From positions 682,001 through 746,000 of the forward strand of contig JAINUG010000070.1 in NCBI GenBank assembly GCA_029706075.1: 64,000 nucleotides of DNA, written 5' to 3'. Of this stretch, positions 34,007 through 45,780 are shown one piece after another. The stretch comes from Aldrovandia affinis (taxonomy: Eukaryota > Chordata > Actinopteri > Notacanthiformes > Halosauridae). A program made the translations under genes and the position numbers. The first letter of the stretch is position 1. Each line of letters starts with the position of its first letter. The notes below the pieces were generated by a model, which saw only the letters and a list, made by a program, of their open reading frames with translations, was not told where the DNA came from and made no database searches.

Positions 34007-34884
34007 CAGGCAGTCCCCGGGTTATGAACAAGATCCGTTCTTAAGTCTGTCTTTAAGTCACATTTGTATGTAAGTTGGAACAGGTACATACAGTTCTTAT
34101 TAATCGTCACTTAGTCAAAAACTTCCAAATACAATAAAACATCTTAAACATAACATTCAGTACATAATAATACTGTAATAATAATACTGTAATATTATTA
34201 ATAATAATAATACAGTAATAATAAAAGTAACTATGTACATACAGTACTGTATAAAAAAACTTTAAAGAAAGGCTTCGAGCCTTTTCTTGCACTAAAGAAT
34301 GGCTAATAGGCATATTACACAGATTTTGGTCAAAATTATCAATAGCCTTTCCAGCTCAATAATTAAACCACTGCATTGCTTGGTAATAATCGTGGCATTC
34401 ATCGGGGCATGGCCTTTCACATGCTCCATTATTCTCCCTTTGTCTTTTAAAATTAGTTTTTTTTAAACCGATCGTTGACCGGCTGTAGCCTAATGCTTTC
34501 CCAATGGCTGATGGCGTTTCACTTCTCTTCAACCTCTTTATTATTTCAACTTTGCTTTCCATGGTGATTGTTTTCCTTTTCTTTGATGCATCACCAGCAC
34601 TTGCATCGGATTTACACTTTGGAGGCATCGTTGTAAGGGTAAGAGAAAGAGAAAAACGGGACTGTGATCTGACTTAAATTAACAGACGGTGATCTCTGTT
34701 TCTTGAGCCGACGAACCGCTGAAACCACACAATGTTTTCATGAGCATCATAAAGTAGTGCGTGCGTTCGTTATTACGAACCATTGTATTTAACTCAATTT
34801 TTTTTACATAATAGGCCTTATGGCAGTCCGTTCGTAAGTACGAGTTGTCCGTAAATCAGACATTCTTAACCCGGAGACTGCCTG
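34007..34884 (-). mobile_element. Tigger-like (pogo group) DNA transposon, deleted
   Basis: The ends are inverted repeats (CAGGCAGTCCCCGGGTTA on the left; the right end reads TAACCCGGAGACTGCCTG) flanked by TA at 34005-34006 and 34885-34886, the target of Tc1/mariner elements. The minus-strand frame at 34356-34628 starts MPPKCKSDAS and contains VEIIKRLKRSETPSAIGKALGYSRSTIG, a CENP-B-type helix-turn-helix as in Tigger transposases. The DDE catalytic region is missing, so it is non-autonomous. Confidence 0.8.
34356..34628 (-). pseudogene. Tigger-like transposase N-terminal DNA-binding fragment
   Basis: A 90-residue open frame. Residues 20-55 form the CENP-B N-terminal helix-turn-helix that binds the transposon ends. 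After about residue 55 the similarity is lost, consistent with the internal deletion of the parent element. Possibly still translatable as a DNA-binding peptide, but there is no evidence for that. Confidence 0.7.
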
Positions 34885-34886
34885 TA

Positions 34887-35769
34887 AAGTAAAAATTAAC
34901 TTATTGTAATAGTGTTACTGTTACAAATATTACTGTTATAGTAATAGTGTAATGTATTACTACAATATAGTACTGTTCTTTACAGTTTTGTTGTAGTTCT
35001 TTACTGTTCTTTACAATACTTTACAGTGGCAGCTAGTGACATTTCAGTTGGGTGGAGTTATACCCCATGTAACCCCCCCACACACACACCTACCCACCCA
35101 CCATGGTAGAGGCTAGATACCCCCCATGCAGAGGACAGAGATGCAAAGTGCGCGTTAGGATTAGGGTTAGGTTCAGGGTTAGGGTGCACTATAAAATCAG
35201 CAGGCCAATCATAGCTCGAATCGCATCTCATCCTCTGCATGGGTGGCATCTAGCCTCTACCCACTCACCACCACGTATGCCCACCAATGTAGTTGTTTCA
35301 ATCTGTAACCAGATACATACCAAAGGCCAATTTAAAAACTTACATTTGATTTAAATCAATCAATAAAAAATAAAAAAAAGTTATTATTTTGCTGTAAATA
35401 TTCCAGCTGAATCAAAATTCTGGTGCTACCAACACTGTATCACCGTCAGCTTTTAAACCAAACTTTGTGTAAAAGGGTTTTGCCCCAAATGACTCAACTC
35501 TGCTCAGCTAAAGCAGCATCGTCAGCTTGAGTCTCAGATTAAGACGCCATTGTTGACTTCAGTTAAATCTATCAACTTCTTTACACTCTGCTTGCTCACA
35601 CAGGCTTGTCTGCGTCAAACACATGCCATTTACATATGCCATTTGGCAGACTCTTTTATCCAAACCACTCGTCTATTTTTTATTCAAAATTCACATGCCC
35701 TAACTGAATTTTTATAAAGAAGAAATGTGTTATTTCAGCAAATATTTTTTTGAAAAATTTAAACTTAAA
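34887..35769. other. Unassigned, apart from the foldback at 35103-35262
   Basis: A hAT-like start CAGTGGCAGCTAGTG lies at 35022. The rest is AT-rich with short-period simple sequence at 34890-35020. Confidence 0.4.
35103..35262. repeat. Foldback repeat with telomere-like motif in the loop
   Basis: Arms at 35103-35142 and 35223-35262 are inverted copies (GGTAGAGGCTAGAT against ATCTAGCCTCTACC, with CCCATGCAGAGGA against TCCTCTGCATGGG). Between them is a short stretch with TTAGGGTTAGG, the vertebrate telomere unit, at about 35160-35183. Confidence 0.75.
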
Positions 35770-36541
35770 TATGCTGCGTGCATAATTATTCAGACCCCTC
35801 GCATTGATATTTGGGGAAGCACCTTTCTCTGCAGTAACAGCTTGATGTATTTTTGTGCAAAGTTTCTACCAACTTTGCACACTGGGTGGAAGAGATTTTC
35901 ATCCTTTCTTCCTGGCAGGATTGCTCCAGTTTTTTCAAATTGCTTGGACATTGCTTATGGACAGCAATTTTCAAGTTGTCCCACAGATTCTTGATGGGGT
36001 TCAGGTCAAGACTTTGACTGGGCCACTTAAGGATATTCACCTTTTTATTCTTGAGCCACTCCAATGTAGCTTTGGTCCTCTGCTCTTCATTCATTGTCCT
36101 GCTGAAAGGTACATTTTTGCCCCAGCTTTTGGGAGACAGGTTTTCTTGCAGTATCTGCCTGTACTTTGCTCCATCCATTATTCCTTCTACTCTGGTTCCC
36201 AGTCCATGCTGAAAAGAAGCATCCCCATAGCATGATACTGCCACCACCATACTTCACTGTGGGGATTGTGTTACGTGGGGCATAGCCAGTGTTAGGTTTG
36301 CGCCATATCATAATGCTTTGCATTTTGGCCAAAAAGCTCTATTTTAGTCTCATCTGACCACAAAATCTTTTCCCACATCTTAGCTGGATCACTTCTGCAC
36401 TCAAGCAAACTCCAGGTGGGTTTTGAGATGTTTTGTTTTAAATAATGGCTTCTTTCTTGCCACCCTGTCATGCAGGCCAGTATTATGCAGTGCTCTTTTT
36501 TGTGCAAAGATCTGAGTGATTTTGCAAGACACTGTATATAA
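35770..36541 (-). mobile_element. Tc1-like transposon, minus strand, cut by Gypsy C
   Basis: Overlapping minus-strand frames carry a Tc1 transposase in pieces: HDRVARKKPLFKTKHLKTHLEFA (about 36401-36470), WSDETKIELFGQNAKHYD (about 36310-36360), TVKYGGGSIMLWGCF (about 36215-36265) and SLDLNPIKNLWDNL near 35970-36010. In the last, the position of the third catalytic acid is Lys, not Glu, so this copy is inactive. The right side is cut by the Gypsy C 5' LTR at 36542. Confidence 0.8.
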
Positions 36542-36640
36542 TGTGGCAGCTGCCTGGAGGCAGCCCGAGGGAGAGTGATTGACAGGAGGTACGTGGTGGG
36601 ATGCTGGCTCCACCCCTTTTCCTTATATGGCCGGTAGCAT
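36542..36640 (+). mobile_element. Gypsy C 5' LTR remnant
   Basis: About 95 bp (TGTGGCAGCTGCC to TATATGGCCGG) match the start of the 3' LTR at 38007, with only a few differences. The rest of the LTR is deleted. Confidence 0.7.
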
Positions 36641-38006
36641 GGTCACACTGGTGCGATCGGAGTTTGCCCTTCCTCAACGTGTTCAGGGCTCACAAGAAAC
36701 ACTATCCATCACCTGCATACATGGCGAAACAAAAGCATACCCCACCACCCCGTTGGACTTACAGACTACAAAAGGACGACACAAGGGGAGGGCTGGAATT
36801 GTCCCAAACTTACCCGTACCTGTATTAATCGAAAGGGATTCCCCGGTGTTCTAAACTGTGATCCAGAATGCGGGAGAAAGTCAAGGAGCACAGAAAACCC
36901 TGCCACAGCATAACCACAAAGCTGTCCGGAGAGGTAAGAGTGTGTGGCTTGCATGAGGTTGTGGACAACGCCTCCACGGTACCCCTGTCAGAATCTGGAA
37001 GTGCGGAAGAAAACGGAGAATGAGGACGAGAGTCTCAGTTAATTATTCTCCATGGATCCCGCGGCGATTCTAGAACCCGCATCCCTGAGGGGGCAGTTCG
37101 GCACTGCTCAGTTGGAGGATCCGAACCTAACAAGTGCCCTACAACAGGTGATGGTGGTGGATGGGAGACCCATAGCGGGAGTGAACCAGGTAAACTACCC
37201 ACATTTCGACATAAAAAAGACCCAAAACTACCCACATTTCGCCATCAGATGGTCAGAAAACATGATGAAACATTAGAATTGCTATTAGTATGCAAGCAAA
37301 TGTCGGTTAGGTCTGCAAGAAGCTGAGTATCTGGGGTACAGTATCGGTTTCAGGGCTGTCAAACTACAGACACGAAAAGTAGAGGTAATAAGGAATAAGG
37401 AATTTGCATGTTCATTGGGCTCACTAGTTATTATCGGCGGTTCATCCTGAACTTTGCCACCCCTTTAACAGATCTGACTAGGAGCCGGGTGCCGATGCAA
37501 GTGAAGTGCACTGAAGAGGTGTTCCAAAACCTAAGGTCAGCGCTCTGTTCTGGACCCGTTCTCGTAACTCCGGATTTTACTAAATGCTTCCTGGTCCAGA
37601 TGGATGCCTCCGAAACCGGGGTAAGAGCGGTCTTGTCACAGCTACAAGAAGGTGAACCCATCACCCACATCCCATCACCCACATGGAACTATTGCTGAGG
37701 GAACAAAGGTACTCGACCATGGATAAAGAGTGCTTGGCGATTAAATGGGCATTACAGACTTTGAAATATTATTTATTGGGACAGCATTTCACCCTCATCA
37801 CCGACCACGCTCCACTGGTGTGGATGTTGCAAAATCGGGAAATGAATGCCTGAATAACGAGATGCTTTTTGTCCCTACAACCTTTTGCATATTCTCTACT
37901 TCACAGGTCAGGGGCTGCCAATGGGAACACCGATGCCCTATCCAGAAGGGATACCTTGTGATGTCAGGCCGCCCCTCCCTCCCGGTCAGAACTGAGGGGG
38001 AAGGTG
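36641..38006 (+). pseudogene. Gypsy C internal region, RT/RNase H remnant
   Basis: Near 37310-37390 the plus strand reads LQEAEYLGY, an RT end. 37408-37690 reads FIGLTSYYRRFILNFATPLTDLTRS and SGPVLVTPDFTKCFLVQMDASETGV, the RT-RNase H connection. 37690-37830 has RYSTMDKECLAIKWAL and LITDHAPLVWM of RNase H. Gag, protease, most of RT and integrase are missing or unrecognisable. A purine tract at about 37993-38004 precedes the 3' LTR. Confidence 0.7.
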
Positions 38007-38468
38007 TGTGGCAGCCGCCTGTAGGCAGCCTGAGGGAGAGTGATTGACGGGAGGTACGTGGTGGGACGCTGGCTCCACCCCTTTTCCTTATATGGCCGGA
38101 CAGGAAGTGTGGGAACGCACCTGCAGCCCATCCAGTTTTACAGCTGAAGGACGTTCAGAGGCCTATTTAAAGGGCTGATTCTGATCACATGGGGAAGGAG
38201 TAAGGTGGTGATTGTGGAGAGTGTTGAGAAGTGTTTTTGGATTGTTTATCGTGTTTGACCCGGATTGTTTGAGGACCCCTCTTTGTGTACGGACTATTGG
38301 ACTGGATTGCAGAACTGAACTGGACTTGGATATAGGATTGTGGACTTTCCATTTTTCCCTTCCCTTTCCCCTTTAAAAGAATAAACAGAATTGGTTGGCA
38401 TTATACTGTGTTTATTGCTTTTATTATTGATCACTGGCAGAGTTTCAACTCAACACCCCGGGTTCTAA
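38007..38468 (+). mobile_element. Gypsy C 3' LTR
   Basis: Begins TGTGGCAGCCGCC after a purine tract. It has a TATTTAAAG core-promoter-like motif near 38163 and an AATAAA signal near 38383. The exact right end is uncertain because it meets a TA repeat. A related LTR in reverse lies at 39930-40482. Confidence 0.65.
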
Positions 38469-38481
38469 TATATATATATAT

Positions 38482-39915
38482 CAGTGGCGGGCCGTGCATT
38501 TCACACCTAGGCCTTCAGTAGTGCTCCGTCTGAATCAATACACCCCTCAATAACAATTTTATGGCTATAAAAGCCATCTTATTGTTATGTTTTGAGTGTC
38601 TGTTCGGTTTGTTTTTGCACTTTGTTTATTTATCTTTCTTCAGTCATGTTTCATTCTCGTTCTGTCATGCACTTCGGGAAATTCTATGTTTCGGTTTTTC
38701 CGTCTTCGTTTCTAATCTCGTTTTACTTCCTTCTTACTTTCTAATTACACTTTGTATATATTAGTTAGATGTATATAGGCTAGTACTAACCAACTAATCT
38801 ACTAACATTAGGGATTTAGATTAAGTTACTAACACTACTAATCACTAATTATCTCACGCTTCTAACTATCGCTGTCATTCTCTCTCGTCTCTATCGCTGT
38901 CATTCTCTCTCATGAAACATGACTGAAGAAAGATAAATAAACAAAGTGCAAAAACAAACCGAACAAACACCCGTTGCCGTTGCATCGCAGATAGATAACT
39001 CGTGTATCCAGAATAAATGCCTTTACTGAAGAAACAAACCCGGGTGCTACAGCTGCGACACACATAAAAAAGCATAAATAATAATAACCTCATAAAATTG
39101 CAATATTATTTAGGAAAATAGCAACATTTTACTCACCAAAAATCCTTATTATTTGTACACAAAATCCATCCTCCTTTCTTTCCTCAAAAAGAGTTCAATT
39201 ACTCTGTCGTACAGATTATCCGTGTGTTTCAGTTCCATCAGTTTCTATCGCCATGAAGCTAATGCTGAAAGTCGAGCCTGCCCTGTCGTATTTCTGGCAT
39301 AAGTTTTAATTCGCTTTAGGGCTGAAAATGTCCGCTCAAATGTCTGAATCACAGACTGATGTTAATGATATTTTGTCCATGAATACTTATTAAATAATTC
39401 CAAATGGTCTGTTCGCTTCCTTTCATAGCTGTTCCCTGGTTGCGCTGCATCCAGGCGTGTATTTTCATATTAAAGCATTTAACCAATCACATTACATCAT
39501 AGTCAGACACTCTCTGACTATCCAATCAAAAAGGGTGTGAATACGCTGACGTTACCTAGGCCTTCTAGAAGGCCTTCGTGTCCCCAACTCAAAATCTGAT
39601 TGGTTGAAGCAACAGTTTGATCAACACTTATTTTATGCTACAGGGCCTGCAGAACTGATTGTGAAGGCCTCCGGGCAGATTTATTTGACCCTGGCAACAA
39701 ATGATGGCTGAAATGTGATTGGTTAAATGCTTTAATATGAAAAAACACGTCTGGATGCAGCGCAACCAGGGGAACAGCTATGAAAGGAAGCAAACAGACC
39801 GTTTGGAATTATTTAATAAGTATTCATGGACAAAATATAATTAACATCAGTCTGTGATTCAGATATTTTTTAGGCCAGCAGAGAAGGCCTTGCAGGCCCT
39901 GACGGCCCACCACTG
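38482..39915. mobile_element. hAT-like element with captured LTR piece and large hairpin
   Basis: The ends are inverted repeats starting CAGTGGCGGGCCGT (left) and its counterpart ACGGCCCACCACTG (right). Both sides are TA repeats, so the target duplication cannot be judged. There is no transposase. Inside, 38574-38920 resembles part of the LTR at 45781-46713 (reverse strand), followed at about 38921-38972 by an inverted copy of that LTR's start. A long hairpin occupies 39343-39862. Superfamily assignment rests on the terminal motif only. Confidence 0.6.
39343..39862. repeat. Long hairpin, arms of about 150 bp
   Basis: Arms at about 39343-39497 and 39710-39862 are inverted copies of each other. 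Blocks such as TGGATGCAGCGCAACCAGGG on the right arm match CCCTGGTTGCGCTGCATCCA on the left. The loop is about 210 bp. Confidence 0.85.
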
Positions 39916-39929
39916 ATATATATATATAT

Positions 39930-40478
39930 TGTGGTGTCCCCAAGGGTTGGGCGACACGCACGGACCTTGCAGAGGGTGTAGGCAAGTTTAAGAACACGGA
40001 GGAGGCAATAATATAAGCAAAATGATTATTTAATAAATTATCTCTTGACAAACACAAAACAAAGGGTGGGGTCTTCAGGGGAATACAAACACCCAAGTCC
40101 AAAATCCTACTTGTTGTCAGTATCCAAAATCCAGTTCCGTAATCCAGGTCAATTCCGTAATCCAGTCCGTAGTCAATCCAAAGGGGGGTCCTCAAACAAT
40201 CCAGTTTCATACACAAAAACGCTCCAAAAACACTTTTCCTCTCTCTAAATCCCGGATGGTCAAAAGACTTCACAGTTCTCTCTCCACATTCACAAGCTCT
40301 TTCCTACTCCTTCCAAAGTGTGATGGGAATCAGCCCTTTAAATAGGCCTTGAAATGGCCTTCAGCTGGTCATTAGTCCCATTGCCTTGACTCGACTCAGG
40401 TATGACTGTGGCCTGCTGGGAAATGTAGTGTTTTGGCTCCCATTTGTTGGAGGCCAGGCAGCCATTTCCTTGTGCAGC

Positions 40479-40482
<4 letters not shown>
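39930..40482 (-). mobile_element. Solo LTR, minus strand, related to Gypsy C
   Basis: On the minus strand it starts TGTGGCTGCAC and ends GGGACACCACA. It shares a stretch with the Gypsy C LTR (CCTATTTAAAGGGCTGATTC at about 40330-40350, inverse). It sits within a TA repeat, which masks any target duplication. Confidence 0.65.
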
Positions 40483-40519
<37 letters not shown>

Positions 40520-40535
40520 TATATATATATATAAG
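40483..40535. repeat. TA microsatellite
   Basis: Alternating TA with a single ACACAG interruption near 40515. Confidence 0.9.
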
Positions 40536-40628
40536 GATTTCTAATGTTCTGTCTCACACAGTTCTAAAATAATAATTTCTGGGGTAGAAAACAACCATAG
40601 CAAATACTGTTCAATGATCAGATACGTA

Positions 40629-41105
40629 CTAATGGCATCCTGCTGAAAGCTCCACACTCTCAGTCTGAACTGACGCCCTATGCTCAGTGTTAACTGAAAC
40701 TGTATGTTCAGTGTGAATTGAAACTGTATGCTCAGTGTAAACTGAAACTGTATGTTCAGTGTAAAAAACTGTATGCTCAGTGTGAACTGAAACTGTATGC
40801 TCAGTGTAAACTGAGCCTGTATACTCAGTGTGAACTGAAACTGTATGCTCAGTGTAAACTGAAACTGTATACTCAGTGTGAACTGAATCTGTATGCTCAG
40901 TGTGAATTGAAACTGCATGCTCAGTGTGAACTGAAACTATATCCTCAGTGTGAACTGAAACCTCAAGCTCACTTCTGTTGACGGAGGTAGACATTTTGTC
41001 ATGCTGTGTTTCCTGTTCTTCCCAGTCACTGTAAAGCACCATAGCTCTTTTGTCCTTCACACTCTGCCACTCCCTCATAGCTCCTCCCTGCCCCTGCTCA
41101 TCCAC
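40629..41105 (-). CDS. Hypothetical ORF containing an 8-residue repeat
   Basis: A 158-residue minus-strand frame. Residues 1-50 (MDEQGQGGAMREWQSVKDKR onward) are not repetitive and are acidic-hydrophilic. Residues 50-145 are about a dozen copies of a VSVHTEHT-type unit, encoded by the 24-bp minisatellite at 40676-40970. An in-frame TAG lies 9 bp before the ATG. I do not recognise the protein. It may be part of a host exon whose repeats expanded, or merely a minisatellite that happens to stay open. Length divisible by three in nearly all units favours some past constraint. Confidence 0.3.
   Translation of the reverse strand: MDEQGQGGAMREWQSVKDKRAMVLYSDWEEQETQHDKMSTSVNRSELEVSVHTEDIVSVHTEHAVSIHTEHTDSVHTEYTVSVYTEHTVSVHTEYTGSVYTEHTVSVHTEHTVFYTEHTVSVYTEHTVSIHTEHTVSVNTEHRASVQTESVELSAGCH
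40676..40970 (-). repeat. 24-bp minisatellite
   Basis: Roughly twelve copies of a unit such as AACTGAAACTGTATGCTCAG plus TGTG. One unit near 40757-40776 is shorter. Point changes alternate between CTCAGTGT and TTCAGTGT forms. Confidence 0.9.
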
Positions 41106-44100
41106 AGCTACACTGTACTCCTCCCGCTCATCCCTCGTTCCACACAGTTCCTCCGGTCTGGGTCAGCTGGTCCACTGGCCAACTCACTGCTGCTACTAGC
41201 TCAACACCTCAGAGACTGCCTCCAAAGGGACAATTAGGTTTCATAATTTTTTAGATCCCCCAGTCTAGTCTAGATTCATTATTATAAATATAATATAGGG
41301 GTGTATCCATAACACTACAGAGTAAAGTTAAAACTGAAAGAAACACAGACGATTGCTTAGCAATGTGAGAGAATATATGCCAGGAGGTGCATTAAAGGGT
41401 ATTAGCATTAATGTTTTACTCCTGGCCACGTCTGGTCTTATGTGAGTGAGGCGTGTTCCGCAATGAGAGAACAGCATGTCTAAATATGGTGTGTGTTACA
41501 GATTGTAGATTTTACAGATTTTGAAATTGCACTACATGAACATGTTATCAATAAAGTAAAATAAAAATATCTGTACATTTTCACAAAATGGTTGCCTGCT
41601 GTAGCAGAACATTGGGCACCTGCGGCCCTTTATACAATATAACAATTTAGTAGTCCATTGACTTCCCTTCATTCTGGTGTTGTTAGTTAGGTATATGTAA
41701 TTTATAGTCGACTGTGTCATTTACATCTCAACAAAAATGTTTTCAACATCAGAAATGGCAAGTTAATCACATATATTTATTTAATATAAAGCTTATCAAA
41801 TATTACTGCAATTGTATACTACATTGCAATACTGAAGTACTGTACAGGTGTTGGAAATTAGCCTTTGGCTATAAACACTTAATGCAATGCATCTGATGTT
41901 TGTTTTGGTTGCTATGTACCCGACAAATACACAAACAAATAAAATATAACATGCAGTCAATTGTACCATAAAAATCCACTACCAGTAGCAATGCATGTCC
42001 CTAGCTAGCTAAGTATAACTATAGTTATGTTATTGGGAAGCTAGCTAGTTTTCTGTTGTTAATTAAACACCTGAAGCATAGCTGGCTAGGTAAGTAGGCA
42101 GCTAGATGGCCATCCGGTGAATCTTAATGATGAAATATGTCAAAAGCTAGCCAGCTGGTTGTTTTAATGAAACGCTGTGTAACTAGGTAGCTAGACAGTT
42201 GTATGAGTGAAACAGGCCAGATGTGGCTTTCTAGCTGGCAACACCAACATATTTTTGGGTGAAGACTATACATTTAGTCCAGGGTTTTATGGCTACCTTG
42301 TAGTCATGCTGGCTATCTGATGCAAGCAATATGATCCAAGCTTTACATGTGAAATGATGTGAAATACATTTTATCATTTTTGTTATTTATTAATTAAATT
42401 GTATTGTGTTTTTGTCTGTGTGTCCTGAAATTGGCTACAATGAACAGATGTTGTTATTGGTTGAAGCAGATCTGAACAGATGTTGTTATTGGTTGAAGTA
42501 GATATTGGCCAAAGGGGAGAATTAATAATTGGGGGACTGGAACATTCTGCAGGAAAAATTTTAAGAGAGACACAGAAGAAACAGAAGGAAGACATGCTAA
42601 AAAAAAACAAGTTTGTGGTTTTAATGTGTGGATGTATGAAGTTGTATGTGAATTCTGTCAGTCTGGGTTTGTGGCCATTATAGTAATATCTGTGGGAAAC
42701 CCTGAAAATGCCTCAGTGCTGGTTATGGAGGTATAGTTAGGTATGGAGTATGCCCCTGTGTCCTGCAACTTGGCGGATGGCATACCTGCCAATACAAAAT
42801 GTAATTGGATGGCCATGGCCAGATTGAGGATATATGTATTTTATTAATAAATGTATTCATGAGATGATGGCAAATCTAGATACAGAAAACAGGACACTGG
42901 ACCATGTGATGTATATACTCCATAGAGATATATACAAGTAATGAGCAAAAATCTGAAGATACCATTGTAAAGTCACTTAATAGGGTGTTGGGCCACCACT
43001 GTTTTTCATTAAAATGGTCTCTCCCCAAGTTGAAATTTGCAGTCAACTGATCTGTGGCTGCTTGCCTGTTTTGCCTTTCACTAGGAATAAATGCATGGAT
43101 ATCATTGTACTGGAGTATACCCATTCTGCCTTTCCCATCACCATGCTAATGTCTCCTTTTGGAGTCATATTAGCTACATAGTTGTAAGCAACCAACACCT
43201 GCCCAGCATTCTTATACTGTACATTACTACCTCTAGCAGTCCATATTGAGTGTATTAACTTTTGTGCACAATGCCATCATACCCTGCACTCTGCAAAGGA
43301 AAACATACTGGGATCATATTTAATGGACGAGCCACACCTGTGTGGTCACCTCTGCTTTGCCCCTCATTTACCCCCTTCATGTGTCATGAGTGCAATTTCA
43401 TTTCTGATGCACACAGAACACACTGACGAGAAGTGTTTCAACTTCCACTCACCAGGAAAGCAAAATTTGGGCGCTATGTGTTCCACACCATTACAGAACC
43501 ACCAGAACCCTTCACTGTTAGAACACTGTGTTTCCTTTTTTTTATCACTATCTGTAGCAGTACTTATTGAGTGTATTAACTTTTGTGCACAATGCCATCA
43601 TACCCTACACTCTGCAAAGGAACAGCTCAGTGGCCATCAAAGGAGATTTTTGTGAAGTTAGAATATGATATTATAGTAAAATATGTACTCTAAAATCAAA
43701 AGGTATTCCTGAGGGTTTTCAGTGTGTTGTGTATACAGGCAAAATAGGCAGAAATTATTTTTGAACAAAAATGTATAATTGAAGCTGTGAATGTTCTTTG
43801 AATTTTTTCTTGAGCTTGATACAATACAATCTTGCATGCATGGCTATTATTTTCTGATTAAATAGGGCCTGGAACTTGGCCATTCCAGCTTGGCTATATG
43901 GGCCACAGTGTTTCAGATGTATTTCACTAGAGCTATGTGCCTCCTCTTCTGCAATAAAGCAAGCTGAGGGGGAAAAGAGAAGGAGAGGGGAAAAAAGGAG
44001 TCGGAAGGGCAGGAGAGGAAATTAATGGCAGTGTTCAAGAAGAATGATAGAGGGAAATAGAGAAAGCAGTCAATAGCCCATTCTGCAGTGCACGGACCTG

Positions 44101-45775
44101 ACAGGAATTTCACAGTCTCTTGGTTTTTCCGCCCACTCATGTGCATTCATCAGAATCCAGGCACATCTGGCTGCCAGGATGGGGGGTTAATTTTCTCTAA
44201 ATGCTTCAGTAGTTTTGTTCTAGCTGAGGCAAACTCTGTGACTGCAAAGCTGATGAGTAAAATATTTCTACTTCACCCAGTTTAACTTTATACCAATCGC
44301 CTCAGGACATATTGCACTTCTCGCTCTCTGTTTTACACATACACAAAGAGTTGTGATCCCCCACTGCAACGAGAAATGATTCCTAGTCCATCAGAATGAC
44401 ATGCGGCTAACTTCATTATCTGAACATGGTTTCAAGCAAAAGGTTTAATCTCTTTAGTAGACACCCTTATTTCTGTCTCTGATCTCCCTTTACGGAGCTT
44501 ATCACAGCCTGGAAACATGCACTCCAGAACATGAGAAACGGCCATCATCAATAGGGAAACTGTTACAGAACACCCTGATAAAGCATTTAAAAGGGATACT
44601 AAATGCACTTAAAATGTAAAGGTTACTGTAATGTAAGTGATAGTAATTCAAGGCAGACAACGTACAGCATATGTAATGAACAATAAAAACAGGCTGTGAT
44701 AGAGGAATAATATATTTTCAGATATTTCTGTCCATAAATATAAAACTTAGTACACAGGTGTGGAACGTGATATTCATGATTATAATACTTATTCAGTGGC
44801 ACAGTATTTCTGACTAATTATCCCAGTCCAGCAGACCCCTAAAGTTAGAGGATGGGTGTTGGTACAGCAGCTCCTGTGGCCCTGTTTCAGACATTCAGGG
44901 CCCTATTTTAATGATGCAAAAAGCCAGTGGGTGAAACAGCAGGATCAGGTGTTTGAGGGTGCAAGTTGGATTAAATGCACAGTTGTATTTTAACAGGTTT
45001 AAGGGGTCTGAAAAATCCACCACAACAAACACAATTGTGCACCAGCAACACTAGATCAGTTGATAGGGGGTGATTATGAGATACAGTATGTGATTATGAG
45101 ATTATGAGAAAAATAAAGATTTTCTGAACATGCTGCAGAAGCATTCACACCCTAATACTACTACAATAACAATATGATATTGAAGTCCCTCAAAGCGAAA
45201 ATAAATCATCGTTATATATTTGTCCTAAAACCATTTTTTCATGTTAAAGCCTATTAGCAAAGATTAAAAATGGAACACATGACCAACACAAAATGAACAA
45301 TACATAAAGCGTATGTTATTGTCATTGGAGAATGAATTCTCATCCCTCAAATGTGTGTTTAAACCAATCCATACCCTCAAATGTCTGATCCCGCCCCGTT
45401 TCACCCTCATAGATCAACACAGGCCTGCAGGTCATGCAAGCAAAGTAGCCAATGCTCTACAGGCAATATTTGTAAAACATGATTTTAATCTATCCCATGC
45501 CACAGAGAGGGGAATTTCTCAGTATTTTAAATAAAGATTAAAGATTATTTTCGCACATGATTGACACCTTGATCATCCAAGGTTATACTTGATCATGGCC
45601 AAAAAAAATCCTTTACGTGATTGGTCCGTAATAATCCGAATTTAATGCACTAGACAATAAAAATGTAAGGACCATGGTAACAAAAGGTAGTGTGTCTTGT
45701 TGTACAGCCAATTCTATCACCTCCATAATAATAAAATTATGGCATCAATTGATGCAAATTTCCCCAATTGTACAA
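41106..45775. other. Mostly unassigned; Tc1 scraps and a direct repeat
   Basis: No gene identified. About 42962-43005 (TAGGGTGTTGGGCCACCAC) and 43480-43510 (CACACCATTACAGAACCACC) look like scraps of Tc1 elements. A 67-bp direct repeat occurs at 43234-43300 and 43555-43621. The remaining sequence is AT-rich, with short open frames of no recognisable content. Confidence 0.4.
43234..43621 (+). repeat. 67-bp direct repeat pair, 321 bp apart
   Basis: Copies at 43234-43300 and 43555-43621 share TTATTGAGTGTATTAAC-type sequence through CTCTGCAAAGGA with only about four differences. Confidence 0.85.
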
Positions 45776-45780
45776 TACCC

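Noticed and set aside
35160-35183. True telomere end
   Set aside because: Only about three TTAGG-type units, imperfect and enclosed in a foldback; far too short.
40676-40970. CRISPR-like array
   Set aside because: The units are contiguous with no unique spacers, and the DNA is clearly from a vertebrate; it is a minisatellite.
40718-40981. Plus-strand open frame through the minisatellite (KLYAQCEL-type repeat)
   Set aside because: Both strands stay open because the unit is 24 bp; only the minus frame extends into unique sequence, so the plus frame has less support.
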